Source: Lysobacteraceae bacterium PS02065 (GTDB lineage: Bacteria > Pseudomonadota > Gammaproteobacteria > Xanthomonadales > Rhodanobacteraceae). Taken from it: a DNA stretch of 64,000 nucleotides. Where the stretch lies: positions 30,047 through 94,046 of the forward strand of contig JASCPI010000017.1 in assembly GCA_029959555.1 (NCBI GenBank), given 5' to 3'. Each line of letters opens with the position of its first letter. Within the stretch, counting starts at the first letter, position 1. Below the pieces are notes generated by a model that saw nothing but the letters and a program-made list of their open reading frames with translations, did no database searches and had not been told where the DNA came from. Shown here one piece after another: positions 16,495-27,227 of this stretch. The translations under genes were made by a program, and so were the position numbers.

Positions 16495-19400
16495 ATGGTG
16501 GATGCGACGGATTCCGGGTCCGGTGCCCACGGCGGTGGGGGCGAAACGTCACCCGTCGACGACCTGGGTAGCGAGAAGGCGCGATGGAAACGCGTGGGCG
16601 AATGCTTCGACGCGATCGTAGAGCTCGAGGGGGCTGCACGTGACGCCGCCCTGGCGGACATCGCGGACGCGCGCGTGCGCGACGAGGTGCGGCGTCTGCT
16701 CGCCGGCGATGCGGCGCTCGAGAACGGTGCGCGTGATCCGGTCGCCGATCCGGTCGCGTTCGCGATGGCCGGCGAACGGTCGCCGGATGCGCACGCGGGT
16801 GTGCTGGTCGGCCCTTGGCGCATCCAGCGCGAACTCGGACGCGGCGGCATGGGTGTCGTGTACCTCGCGGAGCGCGCCGACGGGCAGTACGAGCAGCGCG
16901 CGGCGCTCAAGCTGGTGCGTGCCACCGGGGACGCCGCGGCGCTGCGACGGCGTTTCCTGCGCGAGCGCCAGATCCTCGCGCGGCTCGAGCATCCCCACAT
17001 CGCACGCCTGCTCGATGGAGGGGTCAGCGCGGCGGGCGAACCCTGGTTCGCGCTCGAGTACATCGACGGCGAACCGCTGACGACGTTCGTCGCGCGGCAT
17101 CCGGTCGACCTGCGCCAGCGCCTTTACCTGTTCCTCGACGTCTGTGCAGCCGTGCAGGTCGCGCACCGTCAGTTGGTCGTGCATTGCGACATCAAGCCGT
17201 CGAACGTGCTGGTCGACGCCGAAGGCCGGGTCAAACTGCTCGACTTCGGCATCGCCAACGTGCTCGCGGGCGAGGATCCCGGTGCGGCGGAGACGCAGAT
17301 GCGCGCGCTGACGCCGGCCTACGCCGCGCCGGAACAGCTGCGCGGCGAGGCGGTCACGACCGCCACCGATATCTATGCGCTCGGTGCCATGCTCCACGAG
17401 CTGCTGACCGGCGTGCGTGCGCACGCCCTCAAGGCCGACGCGTCGTTGCCCGAGCGCCTCGCGGCCATGGGCGACGCGCGGCGCGCGTTGCCGAGTCGGG
17501 TGGTCGAGCGCACGACCGGACATGGGGCGGCGCCGGGCGAGGGCCTCGCCGGACTGCCCGCGCGACTGCTGCGCGGCGACCTCGATGTCATCACCTCGAC
17601 GGCACTGCAGGCCGATCCGGAGCGTCGCTACCCGAGCGTGGACGCGCTGGCCGACGACGTGCGCCGTCATCTCGCCGGCGCACCGATCGCCGCGCGGCCG
17701 CCGAGCGTGCGCTACCGCATGGGCAAGTTCGTGGGCCGGCACCGCGCCGGCGTCGCGCTCGCCGTGGTCGCGCTGCTGGCGCTGCTCGGTGCCCTCGGCA
17801 TGGCGCTCGTGCAGGCCGGACGCGCGCGCGAACAGGCCGACGAGGCGCGTCGCGCAGCTGCACTTGCGCTCGAGCAGGGCGAGCGTGCCGAAGCGGTACG
17901 GCGCATCCTGGTCGGCGTGTTCGAGCAGGCCGCGCCGGATGCCCACGACGGACAACCGATCACGGCGCGGCAACTGCTCGAACAGGGCGAGCGCCAGATC
18001 GAACGTGCGATCGCCGCGCAGCCCGCCGTCGAGGCCGACGCCGCGACGTTGATCGCGGAACTCTACGTGCAGATCGGCGTGTTCGATCGTGCCGAAATCC
18101 TGCTGAAACGCGCCCTCGAAGCGACCGACGATCCACGCGTACCCGACGACGTCAAGGCGCGCGTGCTCGTCGGTATCGCGGCGATCCTCGACGAGAAGGG
18201 GCAGTCCGACGATGCGATCGAGCACGCCCGGCGTGGGCTCGGCATGCTCGGCGACAGCGGTCGTGTCGTCGCGCCGACCGTGGCCAAGGCGCATTACGTC
18301 ATCGCGCACAGCCTCGTCGCGTCGGGACGACATGCCGAAGCGGAGCCGATGCTGCGCGTGTCGATCGATCGCGATCGCGCCGCACTGGGCCCCCACAGCG
18401 ATGCGGTCGCGGACAGCCTCGTCCAGCTCGGCAACGTCTACGGCGCGACCGAACGCTTCGACGAATCGGAAGCGGCGTTCCGCGAGGCGATCGCGATCTT
18501 CACGCAGACCTATGGCGAGGACAGCTATCACGTCGCGCATGTCCTCAACGAGCTCAGCAACATGCTGCAGGACAAGCCCGATCTCGCCGGCGCCGAGGCG
18601 GCACTGCGCGAATCGTTGGCGATCCGGCTGCGTACCGTCGGTCCGGACCACCGGGATACGTTGATCGTGGGGCACAACCTGCTCGTGCTCCTGGAGGCCG
18701 AGGGGCGCATCCGCGAAGCCTTGCCTCAACGCATCGAGGCCGTTGCGCGGTTGCGCACGAGCGGCAAGGTGCACGCGCGCGATCTCGGATCGTTCTGGCT
18801 GGCGCTCGGGCGGGACCAGCGCGACGTGGGCGATCTGGCGTCGGCGGAAGCGAGCCTGCGCGAGGCGGTCACCTTGTCCTCGGGATCGCTCGGCGAGGAC
18901 AGTGATGCGGCGATTTCGGCATGGCGCAGCCTGGGGCAGACGTTGACGCTCGCCACACGCTTCGATGATGCAGACCTCGCGTTGCAGCGCGCACATGCGC
19001 TGCAGAACGGGCGCGAGCCGCCCGACATCACGCGTCTCGTGGCGGTCGACGTCGACCTCGCCAACCTCGATCGCCTGCGTGGCCGTCTGCGCGAGGCACT
19101 CGCGCGGATCGAGGCGGCGGCCAGCGCACTCACGGCATCGGGGCGCGCGCCTTCGAGCCTCACGCCATCGGTGTTCGTCGCGCTCGCCGAGGCGAGGCTC
19201 GCGACGGGTGACGCGGGCGGGGCGCTCGCTGCCGCGGACGAGGCGTTGGCCGCGGCGCGTGACTCGCTGCCTCCATCGCATCACCAGCTCGCATCACCCC
19301 TGCTCGCACTCGCGCGCGTCCACCTCGCTCGCGGCGAGCCCGCGCAAGCTCTGGTGTCGCTGGAGGAGGCATCGCGCCTGCGCGCGAATGTGCAGCACGA

Positions 19401-19590
19401 GGGCGACGTTCGCGTCGTCGAGATCGATGTCGAACGCGTGCGTGCGCTGGGGGCGCTCGGCAGGCACGACGACGGGGAGGTGCTGCGCTCCGCCGTGTCG
19501 CCGAGGATCGCGGCGCTTCCCGGTGTGCGTGCGGCCATGCTGCGGTCGCGGTTGGAGCAGCCGGTCCCGAAGCCGCTTTCCGGAGGTTGA
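16495..19590 (+). CDS. Transmembrane Ser/Thr protein kinase with C-terminal TPR region
   Basis: A 1031-aa protein. Kinase domain about residues 105-390: P-loop [13 protein letters not shown], Lys139 (AALKLV), catalytic loop [12 protein letters not shown] with Asp232, DFG at Asp250, and [10 protein letters not shown]. One membrane helix follows ([20 protein letters not shown], near residue 425). Residues 480-1000 are tetratricopeptide repeats, e.g. [20 protein letters not shown], of the kinesin-light-chain type. The residue before the catalytic Asp is Cys rather than Arg, usual in this bacterial TPR-kinase group. The TPR part should lie in the periplasm if the kinase is cytoplasmic. Partner and target unknown; no phosphatase or sigma factor is adjacent. 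Confidence 0.9.
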   Translation: MVDATDSGSGAHGGGGETSPVDDLGSEKARWKRVGECFDAIVELEGAARDAALADIADARVRDEVRRLLAGDAALENGARDPVADPVAFAMAGERSPDAHAGVLVGPWRIQRELGRGGMGVVYLAERADGQYEQRAALKLVRATGDAAALRRRFLRERQILARLEHPHIARLLDGGVSAAGEPWFALEYIDGEPLTTFVARHPVDLRQRLYLFLDVCAAVQVAHRQLVVHCDIKPSNVLVDAEGRVKLLDFGIANVLAGEDPGAAETQMRALTPAYAAPEQLRGEAVTTATDIYALGAMLHELLTGVRAHALKADASLPERLAAMGDARRALPSRVVERTTGHGAAPGEGLAGLPARLLRGDLDVITSTALQADPERRYPSVDALADDVRRHLAGAPIAARPPSVRYRMGKFVGRHRAGVALAVVALLALLGALGMALVQAGRAREQADEARRAAALALEQGERAEAVRRILVGVFEQAAPDAHDGQPITARQLLEQGERQIERAIAAQPAVEADAATLIAELYVQIGVFDRAEILLKRALEATDDPRVPDDVKARVLVGIAAILDEKGQSDDAIEHARRGLGMLGDSGRVVAPTVAKAHYVIAHSLVASGRHAEAEPMLRVSIDRDRAALGPHSDAVADSLVQLGNVYGATERFDESEAAFREAIAIFTQTYGEDSYHVAHVLNELSNMLQDKPDLAGAEAALRESLAIRLRTVGPDHRDTLIVGHNLLVLLEAEGRIREALPQRIEAVARLRTSGKVHARDLGSFWLALGRDQRDVGDLASAEASLREAVTLSSGSLGEDSDAAISAWRSLGQTLTLATRFDDADLALQRAHALQNGREPPDITRLVAVDVDLANLDRLRGRLREALARIEAAASALTASGRAPSSLTPSVFVALAEARLATGDAGGALAAADEALAAARDSLPPSHHQLASPLLALARVHLARGEPAQALVSLEEASRLRANVQHEGDVRVVEIDVERVRALGALGRHDDGEVLRSAVSPRIAALPGVRAAMLRSRLEQPVPKPLSGG

Positions 19591-19660
19591 GGCCGATCCG
19601 GCCTGATGTTCCGGGTCGTCGCGTCATACGACGACCCCTGCGAAGCCGTTGCGCGGGCCC

Positions 19661-20545
19661 TCAGCGCCTTTCGAGCCAGCGCCTCTCGAGGTGCTTGGCC
19701 ACGCGCAGGTGGCGGAAGATCGCGTAGTTCATCGCGGTGACGTAGCCGAGGCCGCCGCGCAGCGCGTGCCGGCGGATCACGAAGGCCTTGAGGAAGGCGA
19801 GCGGGAACTCGGTGGCGAGACGCCATGCGGGCAGGGCACGGCCGCCGGCCTCGAGATCGAGAACGAGCGCATCGGAGTAGCGGTTGAATTTGTCGATCTG
19901 GCGTGCCGTATCGCGAAAGCTGTGGTGATGCACGCGGCCCGCGAGGCGTCGCGTCGTCACGCCCGGCACGAGTTCGACGCCGTCATGGACGGTCGAGGCA
20001 CGGAAGCGACCGACGTCGGCGTGATAGAGCCGCACGTAGTCGTGGCACGGTGCGAACATGCGTGGGCGGGTTTCGCCGGGCAGCACCTCGACGATGCGCA
20101 TGCGATACGCCGCGGGCGCCGGCGGGCCGTCGCGGAACAGCGCACGCAGTTCGCATGCGAGCGTCGCGCCGACGACTTCGTCGGCGTCGAGGTTGAGTCG
20201 CCAGGCATGGCGGCACAGCGATTCCGCGTGACGCTTCTGGTGGCCGTAGCCCTGCCAGGCGCGATGCACGACGCGTGCGCCGAACGCCGCGGCGATGTCC
20301 GTGGTGCCGTCGGTCGATCCGGAATCGAGCACGACGATCTCGTCGACCAGGTCGACGACCGAGGCGAGCGTCGCGCCGATGCGCTCGGCTTCATTGCAGG
20401 CGACGATGAAGACCGACAGCGGAAGGCGTACGGAAGCGTGTTGCGAGGCCGGCAGTCCCGCTGTCCGCGAAAATGTTCCACACGATGATGCGGACACCAC
20501 GTCGGGGCGTGGACGGCGCGTGGAAACTCCGTTCGTGTCCGGCAT
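19661..20545 (-). CDS. GT2 family glycosyltransferase (WaaE/KdtX-like)
   Basis: GT-A glycosyltransferase, 294 aa from ATG 20545. SVFIVACNEAERIGATLASV, DEIVVLDSGSTDGTTDIA and RLNLDADEVV (DxD-type metal site, here LDADE) are typical of LPS-core enzymes of the WaaE/KdtX group, as is HHHSFRDTARQIDKFNRYSD. The C-terminal stretch GGLGYVTAMNYAIFRHLRVA is amphipathic and likely membrane-associated. It should add a sugar to lipopolysaccharide core or a related glycan. The start is uncertain: residues before LPLSVFIVACNE are poorly conserved-looking and the ribosome site is weak. Confidence 0.8.
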   Translation of the reverse strand: MPDTNGVSTRRPRPDVVSASSCGTFSRTAGLPASQHASVRLPLSVFIVACNEAERIGATLASVVDLVDEIVVLDSGSTDGTTDIAAAFGARVVHRAWQGYGHQKRHAESLCRHAWRLNLDADEVVGATLACELRALFRDGPPAPAAYRMRIVEVLPGETRPRMFAPCHDYVRLYHADVGRFRASTVHDGVELVPGVTTRRLAGRVHHHSFRDTARQIDKFNRYSDALVLDLEAGGRALPAWRLATEFPLAFLKAFVIRRHALRGGLGYVTAMNYAIFRHLRVAKHLERRWLERR

Positions 20546-20721
20546 CGACCATCCATGCGCGACCGCGCCGCGGCGTGCGCGGGCGGCTCGGTTCGAAATC
20601 GCGGGACCTCGTCGAGAACGCCTCGTCGAGGGGCGACGACATGGACACGGGGCTTCACGGAAAGTTTCGCTTTCGCGCGAACGATCGCGCGTCACGCGAT
20701 ACCGCTGTTGCCCGGTGCGCT

Positions 20722-21891
20722 TCAGCGCCGCGCTTTCGCCCACGCCTTGAACGCGGGCTCGTCGGCGAGCCAGCGGTACTCGTCGAGCGCGATCAGCTTG
20801 GCGGGCTCGAAACGCGTGCCGAACTGGCGCTCGTAGCCTTCCAGCGTGCGCAGCACGAGTCCCGCGTCGCGCGCGCCGTGGCCGACGGTGACGAGCATCC
20901 ACCACGCGTTCTCGACATCGGGTTCGATCTCGATGCTGCGCGAGCAGAAACGACCGGCGTCGTCGTAGGCCTTCAAGGTGTTGGCGCTGATGCACTTGAG
21001 CAGGTTGGTCGCGCCATCCTCGACGACGCCGCGCTCGAACGCCTCGACCGTGCGGATCACCTGCGCGTGGCGATCCTCGAAGAAGTAATGGTCGATCAGC
21101 ATGAACTGCAGGCCCGGCGCGTCCGCGTGATGCGCGGCGATGTGCTGCAGGCTCGCGCGGTAGCGCGCGTCGTCGAGCTGCGAGGCGAGGTTGACGCGCA
21201 GCGCGGCCCAGTCCTTCGTCGCCTTGTAGGCCTCGGGCATGCGCGCGAGCGTCGTGTAGGCGCCGTCGAAGTCCATTGCCGCCATCTGTTTCGCCAGCGC
21301 CTGCGTCGTGGCCAGGGTGGCCTCGTCGACGCGCGTGATGCCGAAGGCGCGCGCGATCGCACCGCGGTCCTGGATCATCGCGAGGCTCAGGCGGCGCATC
21401 ACGTCGCTCGTGCGGGCGCCCTGCGAGTGTGCGGTCCAGCCGACGATGCGTCCCTTCGCGTCGAGCTCGAACGCAAGGTACTCCATGCCGGCCGGGTCGC
21501 CTTCGGCATCGGACATGTCGATGCGCACGATCTGAACGCTGCCGCCGGCCGTCGCCGTCGAGCGGACCAGTCGCGCCTTGCCGTGGTTGAGCTCGACGCG
21601 CGCGAGCATCGTCTCGGCCATGCGCTGTTTCGCGCCGGTCATGCCCTTGATGAAGCCGCGTCGCGTGGTGTTGTCGAGGTCGAGCCCCGTGGCCGTGCGG
21701 GCGGCGAGGGCGTCGATGTCGATGCGCGCGGCGAAAGCGGCGCCGTCGCGGCGGTCGATGATGTCGGCGAGCCAGAGGCCGTGCTTGTTCTCGGCGGTCA
21801 TCGGCACCGCGGGAGCGGCGGCGAGCGACGGCGCCGACACGGCCGGCACGAGCAGCAGGGCGAGGCCCAACAGGGCAATCCGCAGGTCCAT
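20722..21891 (-). CDS. Secreted protein of unknown function with TPR-like C-terminal half
   Basis: A 389-aa protein with a signal peptide (MDLRIALLGLALLLVPAVSA), chosen as start because upstream residues do not fit a secreted protein. The N-terminal half (residues 30-170) alternates strands and charged helices (LVRSTATAGGSVQIVRIDMS); the C-terminal half is helical with TPR-like spacing (QFMLIDHYFFEDRHAQVIRT, AWWMLVTVGHGARDAGLVLR). I do not recognise the family. It is divergent from leuS and lies 176 bases from the glycosyltransferase start. Confidence 0.7.
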   Translation of the reverse strand: MDLRIALLGLALLLVPAVSAPSLAAAPAVPMTAENKHGLWLADIIDRRDGAAFAARIDIDALAARTATGLDLDNTTRRGFIKGMTGAKQRMAETMLARVELNHGKARLVRSTATAGGSVQIVRIDMSDAEGDPAGMEYLAFELDAKGRIVGWTAHSQGARTSDVMRRLSLAMIQDRGAIARAFGITRVDEATLATTQALAKQMAAMDFDGAYTTLARMPEAYKATKDWAALRVNLASQLDDARYRASLQHIAAHHADAPGLQFMLIDHYFFEDRHAQVIRTVEAFERGVVEDGATNLLKCISANTLKAYDDAGRFCSRSIEIEPDVENAWWMLVTVGHGARDAGLVLRTLEGYERQFGTRFEPAKLIALDEYRWLADEPAFKAWAKARR

Positions 21892-21972
21892 GTCGGGGCA
21901 CGGCTCGTCGTGATCGGGCGCGCAGCTTAGCAGCCGGCACCTGCGTCGCCTGGCGACCGCGGCCCCCGCGGC

Positions 21973-22001
21973 TTGGTCCGCGCGGGCCTCTGCGCTAGTC
22001 T
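21973..22001 (+). promoter_or_regulatory. Possible sigma-70 promoter of leuS
   Basis: TTGGTC (21973-21978), 17 bases, TAGTCT (21996-22001) is a modest match ending 50 bases before the leuS ATG at 22052. No T-box, attenuator or other leader structure was evident in the remaining leader. Confidence 0.35.
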
Positions 22002-22051
22002 GGCGCACTTTTTCCAGCCCCCTGGCGCCCCTCCGGCGCAACTCCGACACC

Positions 22052-24766
22052 ATGACGCACGAAACCTACGAGCCGCAGGCGACCGAAGCCGCCGCGCAGA
22101 CCTACTGGACCACCACGCGCGCCTTCGAGGTGAAGGAAGACGACACACGCGAGAAGTTCTACTGCCTGTCGATGTTCATGTACCCGAGCGGCTCGATGCA
22201 CATGGGCCACGTGCGCAACTACACGATCGGCGACGTGATCAGCCGCTACCAGCGCATGCTCGGCAGGAACGTGCTGCAGCCGATGGGCTGGGACGCGTTC
22301 GGCCTGCCGGCCGAGAACGCGGCGATCAAGAACAAGGTCGCGCCGGCGCAGTGGACCTACGCCAACATCGACCACATGCGCGGCCAGCTCAAGCGCCTCG
22401 GTTTCGTCTATGACTGGTCGCGCGAGGTCACGACCTGTCGGCCCGAGTACTACGTGCACGAGCAGCGCATGTTCACTCGCCTCATGCGCAAGGGGCTGGC
22501 CTACCGCAAGAATTCGGTCGTCAACTGGGATCCGGTCGACCAGACCGTGCTCGCCAACGAGCAGGTCATCGACGGTCGCGGCTGGCGCTCGGGCGCCATC
22601 GTCGAGAAGCGCGAGATCCCGCAGTGGTTCCTGCGCATCACCGACTACGCGCAGCAGCTGCTCGACGGCCTCGACACGCTGCCGGGCTGGCCGGATTCGG
22701 TCAAGACCATGCAGCGCAACTGGATCGGCCGCTCGGAAGGCCTCGAGATCGCGTTCGCGGTGCCGGGTCGCGATCCGGTCACGGTGTTCACGACGCGTCC
22801 CGACACGCTCATGGGCGTGAGCTTCCTGTCCGTGGCGGCCGAGCATCCGCTCGCGCTCGAGGCCGCGAAGACGCGCCCCGAGGTCGCCGCGTTCATCGAG
22901 GAATGCCGCCGCGGCGGCACCGCCGAGGCCGACATCGAGACGCAGGAGAAGAAGGGCGTCGATACGGGCTTCGTCGCCGTGCACCCGGTCACCGGCGAGA
23001 ACGTGCCCGTGTGGGTCGCCAACTTCGTGCTCATGAACTACGGCACCGGTGCGGTCATGGCCGTGCCCGCGCATGACCAGCGCGACTGGGAATTCGCGAC
23101 CAAGTACGACCTGCTGATCCGCATCGTCGTCGTGCCACCCGGCGTGCGCGACGCGATCCGCGAGCTCGGCCGCGACGCGCGCGAGAACACCGACCCGATG
23201 AGCGCTGCGCTCGGCGAATCGCGCGCGATCGACGTGGTCGAGCCGGCCGGCGCGGTCGACGTGCTCGCCGAGTTCGAGAACCAGGTGATCACGGGCGGCG
23301 CGTACACCGAGTACGGCACGCTGATCAACTCGGGCGAGTACGACGGCTTCGATTTCCGCGGCGCGTTCGACGCGCTCGCGGCGCGCTTCGAGAAGGACGG
23401 CATCGGCGCGCGCCGGGTCAATTTCCGCCTGCGCGACTGGGGCGTCTCGCGCCAGCGCTACTGGGGTTGCCCGATCCCGGTGATCTACTGCCCGACCTGC
23501 GATGCGGTGCCGGTGTCCGAGGACCAGCTGCCGGTCGTGCTGCCCGAGGACGTCGCGTTCTCGGGCGTGCAGTCGCCGATCAAGGCCGACGCCGAGTGGC
23601 GCAAGTGCGTGTGCCCGCAGTGCGGCGGGTCGGCCGAGCGCGAGACCGACACGTTCGACACGTTCATGGAATCGAGCTGGTACTACGCGCGCTACGCCTC
23701 GCCCGGCGCGCCCGACATCGTCGACGGCCGCGCGAACTACTGGGCGCCGGTAGACCAGTACATCGGCGGCATCGAGCACGCGATCCTGCACCTGCTGTAC
23801 TTCCGCTTCTATCACAAGCTGCTGCGCGACGAGGGCCTGCTCGCGACCGACGAGCCCGCGACCAACCTGCTGTGCCAGGGCATGGTCGTGGCCGAGACCT
23901 ACTACCGCGACACCGCCGACGGCGGCAAGGAGTGGTTCAACCCGGGCGATGTCGACATCACGCGCGACGACAAGGGCCGCGTGGTCGGTGCTGCGCTGCG
24001 CGCCGACGGCCAGCCCGTGTCGATCGGCGGCATCGAGAAGATGTCCAAGTCCAAGAACAACGGCGTCGATCCGCAGGCGATGGTCGACAAGTACGGCGCC
24101 GACACGGTGCGCCTGTTCTCGATGTTCGCGGCGCCGCCGGACCAGTCGCTCGAGTGGAACGAGGCCGGCGTCGAAGGCATGTCGCGTTTCCTCAAGCGCC
24201 TGTGGCGCGAGCTGCACGCGCATGTCGCCCAGCCCGACCATCCGGTCGTCGACGCGGCCGCGCTGACACCCGCGCAGAAGACGCTGCGCCGCCAGGTGCA
24301 CGAGACGATCGCCAAGGTCGGCGACGATTTTGGCCGCCGCCAGTCGTTCAACACCGCGATCGCCGCACTCATGGAGCTGCTCAACGCACTCGCGAAGTTC
24401 GACGACGCGAGCGACCAGGGCCGCGCGGTGCGCCACGAGGCGTTCGAGGCGATCGTGCTGCTGCTCAACCCGATCACGCCGCACGCCTGCCATGCGCTGT
24501 GGAAGGCGCTCGGCCACGCCGAGACGCTGGTCGACGACCAGCCGTGGCCGAAGGCCGATCCGGCCGCGCTCGTGCGCGACGCGGTCACGCTCGCGGTGCA
24601 GGTCAACGGCAAGCTGCGCGGCACGATCGAGCTGCCCGTGTCGGCTTCGAAGGAGGATGCCGAGAAGGCCGCGCTGGCCGAGCCGTCGGTGGTGCCGCAC
24701 CTCGAGGGCAAGCCGATCCGCAAGGTCGTCGTGGTGCCCGGCAAGATCGTCAACATCGTCGTCTGA
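22052..24766 (+). CDS. leuS: Leucyl-tRNA synthetase
   Basis: Class I synthetase of 904 aa that charges tRNA-Leu. The HIGH motif appears as [13 protein letters not shown] near residue 50; the CP1 editing domain spans about 225-420 ([13 protein letters not shown] and the [15 protein letters not shown] editing site); a zinc-type insert with CPTCD and CPQCGG lies near 485-525; the KMSKS loop is [12 protein letters not shown] near 665; the anticodon-binding and C-terminal domains end at NIVV. Length and motif order match bacterial LeuRS. It heads the conserved leuS-lptE-holA-nadD neighbourhood, here interrupted by an ABC exporter. Confidence 0.98.
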   Translation: MTHETYEPQATEAAAQTYWTTTRAFEVKEDDTREKFYCLSMFMYPSGSMHMGHVRNYTIGDVISRYQRMLGRNVLQPMGWDAFGLPAENAAIKNKVAPAQWTYANIDHMRGQLKRLGFVYDWSREVTTCRPEYYVHEQRMFTRLMRKGLAYRKNSVVNWDPVDQTVLANEQVIDGRGWRSGAIVEKREIPQWFLRITDYAQQLLDGLDTLPGWPDSVKTMQRNWIGRSEGLEIAFAVPGRDPVTVFTTRPDTLMGVSFLSVAAEHPLALEAAKTRPEVAAFIEECRRGGTAEADIETQEKKGVDTGFVAVHPVTGENVPVWVANFVLMNYGTGAVMAVPAHDQRDWEFATKYDLLIRIVVVPPGVRDAIRELGRDARENTDPMSAALGESRAIDVVEPAGAVDVLAEFENQVITGGAYTEYGTLINSGEYDGFDFRGAFDALAARFEKDGIGARRVNFRLRDWGVSRQRYWGCPIPVIYCPTCDAVPVSEDQLPVVLPEDVAFSGVQSPIKADAEWRKCVCPQCGGSAERETDTFDTFMESSWYYARYASPGAPDIVDGRANYWAPVDQYIGGIEHAILHLLYFRFYHKLLRDEGLLATDEPATNLLCQGMVVAETYYRDTADGGKEWFNPGDVDITRDDKGRVVGAALRADGQPVSIGGIEKMSKSKNNGVDPQAMVDKYGADTVRLFSMFAAPPDQSLEWNEAGVEGMSRFLKRLWRELHAHVAQPDHPVVDAAALTPAQKTLRRQVHETIAKVGDDFGRRQSFNTAIAALMELLNALAKFDDASDQGRAVRHEAFEAIVLLLNPITPHACHALWKALGHAETLVDDQPWPKADPAALVRDAVTLAVQVNGKLRGTIELPVSASKEDAEKAALAEPSVVPHLEGKPIRKVVVVPGKIVNIVV

Positions 24767-24838
24767 GCCCGGGGCCGCGCGGGGACTGTCCCGCGCGGCT
24801 TCCGCTATGCTTGGCGCTTTCCCACGCCCCGGTCGTCC

Positions 24839-25339
24839 ATGAACATGCCGCGCCTCGCCCTCGTCGCCGTCCTCGTCGTGCTGCTCGCGGCCTGCGGGTT
24901 CCGGCCGCGTGCCGAGGCGCAGTTGCCGGCGTCGATGAAGACACTGGCCATCGTGGGCGCCGATCCGGTCAGTCCGCTCGGCCGCGACCTGCGCCGTGCG
25001 CTGTCGCGCACGGGGACGGTGGTCGTCGACGGCACCCAGGCCGGTGCGGCGGTGCTGCGCATTCCGGTCAACCGCATGAACACCGACGTGCTGTCGGTCG
25101 GTGGCAACGCGCGCGCCAACGAGTACACGATGCGCTACACGGTCGAGTTCGACGTCGTCGCCGCGGGCGGTGACGTCGTCGTACCGCGCCAGGCGATCGA
25201 ACTCACGCGCGAGTTCACGTTCGACGCGACCCAGGCCCTCGGCGTCGCCGCCGAACAGGACCTGCTCACCAAGGAGCTGCAGCGCGAGATGGTGCAGGTG
25301 ATCCTGCGCCGCATCGAGGCGGCCGCCGGGGCGCACTGA
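24839..25339 (+). CDS. lptE: LPS-assembly lipoprotein LptE
   Basis: A 166-aa outer-membrane lipoprotein. Signal MNMPRLALVAVLVVLLAACGF with lipobox LAAC and mature Cys about residue 19, followed by GFRPR, the usual LptE opening. The rest is a small alpha/beta fold with ANEYTMRYTVEFDV and REFTFDATQALGVAAEQDLL, close to the LptE pattern (Y...V.F.....). LptE plugs the LptD barrel and aids LPS insertion in the outer membrane. Position right after leuS is the standard context. Confidence 0.92.
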   Translation: MNMPRLALVAVLVVLLAACGFRPRAEAQLPASMKTLAIVGADPVSPLGRDLRRALSRTGTVVVDGTQAGAAVLRIPVNRMNTDVLSVGGNARANEYTMRYTVEFDVVAAGGDVVVPRQAIELTREFTFDATQALGVAAEQDLLTKELQREMVQVILRRIEAAAGAH

Positions 25340-25362
25340 CGCGGCACGGCCGCGCGCGGCGC

Positions 25363-26520
25363 ATGGCCGGGACGCCTCCACGCCACCCGCTGCACGGCAC
25401 CACGCTGCTCGCGTGGCGCAACCTCACGCACGACCGCCCGCGCTTCGTCGTCACGCTGATCGGCGTGGTCTTCGCGGTGCTGCTCATGGGCGTCGAGCTC
25501 GGCCTGCTGGTCGGCTTCGCGCGCACCACGTCGGGCATCGTCGACCATTCCGGCGCCGACCTCTGGATCGTGCCGGCCGGCACCACCAACGTCGACATCG
25601 CGGGCCGCCTCGACGAGCGCCGGCGCTTCCAGGCGCTGGCCGTGCCCGGCGTCGCCGCGGTCGATCCGCTCATGATGCAGTTCGGCTTCTGGAAGAAGCC
25701 CGACGGCGGCAACGAGAGCGTCGCGCTGGTCGGCGTCGACATCGCCTCGCGGCGCGGCGGGCCATGGAACCTCGTCGAAGGCCGCGTCGAGGACCTGCAG
25801 CAGCAGGACGCCGTGATCATCGACCGCCTCTACGCCGCCAAGCTCGGCGTGCAGCGCCTCGGCGACACGATCGAGATCAACGCGAAGCGCGCACGCGTGG
25901 TCGGCTTCACGCAGGGCCTGCGCACGTTCACGCAGAGCCCGTACGTGTTCATGACCCATCGCAACGCGCTCGCGTACTCGAACTACCGGCCCGACCAGAC
26001 CACTTACCTGCTGGTCACGCTCGCGCCGGGCGCCGATGCCGAAGGCGTGCGCCGCGCGATCCGCGAGCGCCTCGTCACGGTCGACGTCTGGCACACGGCC
26101 GCTTTCGCCCGGCAGGCGCAGAAGTACTGGCTGATCACGACGGGCGCGGGCTCGGCGCTGCTGCTGTCGGCGCTGCTCGGCCTCGTCGTCGGTGTCGTCA
26201 TCGTCGGCCAGACCCTGTACGCGACCACGGTCGACCGCCTGCCCGAGTACGCGACGCTGCGCGCGATCGGCGCACCGGCGGGTTATCTCAATCGCGTCAT
26301 CCTCAAGCAGGCCGGCATCAGCGCCGCGCTCGGCTTCGGCGTCGGCACGCTCGCGGTCTATGCGGTGGTCGCGATCACCGCGTTCGGCAACGTCGCCGTG
26401 ATCATGCCGGCGTGGCTCGTGCTCGTGCTCGCGCTGCTCACCGTGGTCATGTGCGCGTTCGGCGCGCTGATCTCGATCCGCCGGCTCGTGCGCATCGACC
26501 CGACGAGCGTGTTCGCGTGA
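25363..26520 (+). CDS. ABC exporter permease, FtsX/MacB type (DevC-like)
   Basis: A 385-aa permease with one N-terminal helix (FVVTLIGVVFAVLLMGVELG), a periplasmic domain of about 200 residues (GADLWIVPAGTTNVDIAG, WNLVEGRV) and three C-terminal helices (ALLLSALLGLVVGVVIVGQT onward). The layout and the SGADLWIVPAG start match DevC-type glycolipid exporter subunits. It forms one transporter with the ATPase and adaptor that follow (GTGA and ATGA overlaps). It starts 23 bases after lptE, so the three exporter genes sit between lptE and holA. Substrate unknown; a lipid or small amphiphile is the family expectation. Confidence 0.85.
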   Translation: MAGTPPRHPLHGTTLLAWRNLTHDRPRFVVTLIGVVFAVLLMGVELGLLVGFARTTSGIVDHSGADLWIVPAGTTNVDIAGRLDERRRFQALAVPGVAAVDPLMMQFGFWKKPDGGNESVALVGVDIASRRGGPWNLVEGRVEDLQQQDAVIIDRLYAAKLGVQRLGDTIEINAKRARVVGFTQGLRTFTQSPYVFMTHRNALAYSNYRPDQTTYLLVTLAPGADAEGVRRAIRERLVTVDVWHTAAFARQAQKYWLITTGAGSALLLSALLGLVVGVVIVGQTLYATTVDRLPEYATLRAIGAPAGYLNRVILKQAGISAALGFGVGTLAVYAVVAITAFGNVAVIMPAWLVLVLALLTVVMCAFGALISIRRLVRIDPTSVFA

Positions 26521-27227
26521 GTGCCGCGCCGACCGTGCGTCTCGAAGGCGTCGGCGTCACCTATGGTGAAGGCGCCGCCGCGCTGCGCGCACTGGCCGGC
26601 GTCACCCTCGACATCGCGGCCGGCGAGGTCACGCTGCTGCTCGGGCCGAGCGGTTCGGGCAAGACCACGCTGCTGCAGGTCATGGGTTGCCTGCTGCGGC
26701 CCACGCACGGTCGCGTGCAGCTGTTCGGACGCGCGCTCGACGGTGCCACGCCCGAGGCGCTCGCGGCGTTGCGGCTCGCCCATGTGGGTTTCGTGTTCCA
26801 GCACTACAACCTGTTCCCGACGCTGCGCGCGTGGGAGAACGTCGCGATCGCGCTCGACCTCAAGGGACGCACGCCGCCCGCGCAGCGCGAGGAGGCGATG
26901 GCGCTGCTCGATCGCCTCGGCCTCGGCGACCGTGCGACGCATTTCCCGTCGGAACTGTCGGGCGGGCAGAAGCAGCGCGTCGCGATCGCGCGCGCGCTGG
27001 CCGGCACGCCGGGCCTGATCCTCGCCGACGAGCCGACCGCCGCGCTCGACAGCCGCACCGGGCAGGGCGTGGTCGCGACGCTGCGCGAGCTCGCCACGCG
27101 CGAAGGCTGCGCGGTCGTGATCGTCAGTCACGATCCGCGCGTCGAACCGTTCGCCGACCGCGTGCTGCACCTCGAGGACGGACGCGTGCTCGACGACCGC
27201 CGCGTGCGGCGGGATGAGGCATCATGA
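26517..27227 (+). CDS. ABC exporter ATPase (DevA/LolD type)
   Basis: A 236-aa ATPase. Walker A GPSGSGKTTLLQ near residue 45, Q-loop VFQHYNLFPTL, signature LSGGQKQRVAIARAL, Walker B LILADEPTAALD, H-loop VIVSHDPR. The MacB/LolD/DevA group is indicated by FQxYNLFPTLxAxEN. GTG start at 26517 overlaps the permease stop (GTGA); the stop overlaps the adaptor ATG (ATGA). Powers export by the flanking permease. Confidence 0.93.
   Translation: MSAAPTVRLEGVGVTYGEGAAALRALAGVTLDIAAGEVTLLLGPSGSGKTTLLQVMGCLLRPTHGRVQLFGRALDGATPEALAALRLAHVGFVFQHYNLFPTLRAWENVAIALDLKGRTPPAQREEAMALLDRLGLGDRATHFPSELSGGQKQRVAIARALAGTPGLILADEPTAALDSRTGQGVVATLRELATREGCAVVIVSHDPRVEPFADRVLHLEDGRVLDDRRVRRDEAS

Noticed and set aside
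17182..17190. Kinase inactive because HRD is HCD
   Set aside because: The catalytic Asp, the Lys and DFG are present; HCD is common in bacterial TPR-linked kinases.
21995..25381. 1128-residue open frame antisense to leuS and lptE
   Set aside because: Composition is that of a GC-skew shadow; leuS on the plus strand is unambiguous.
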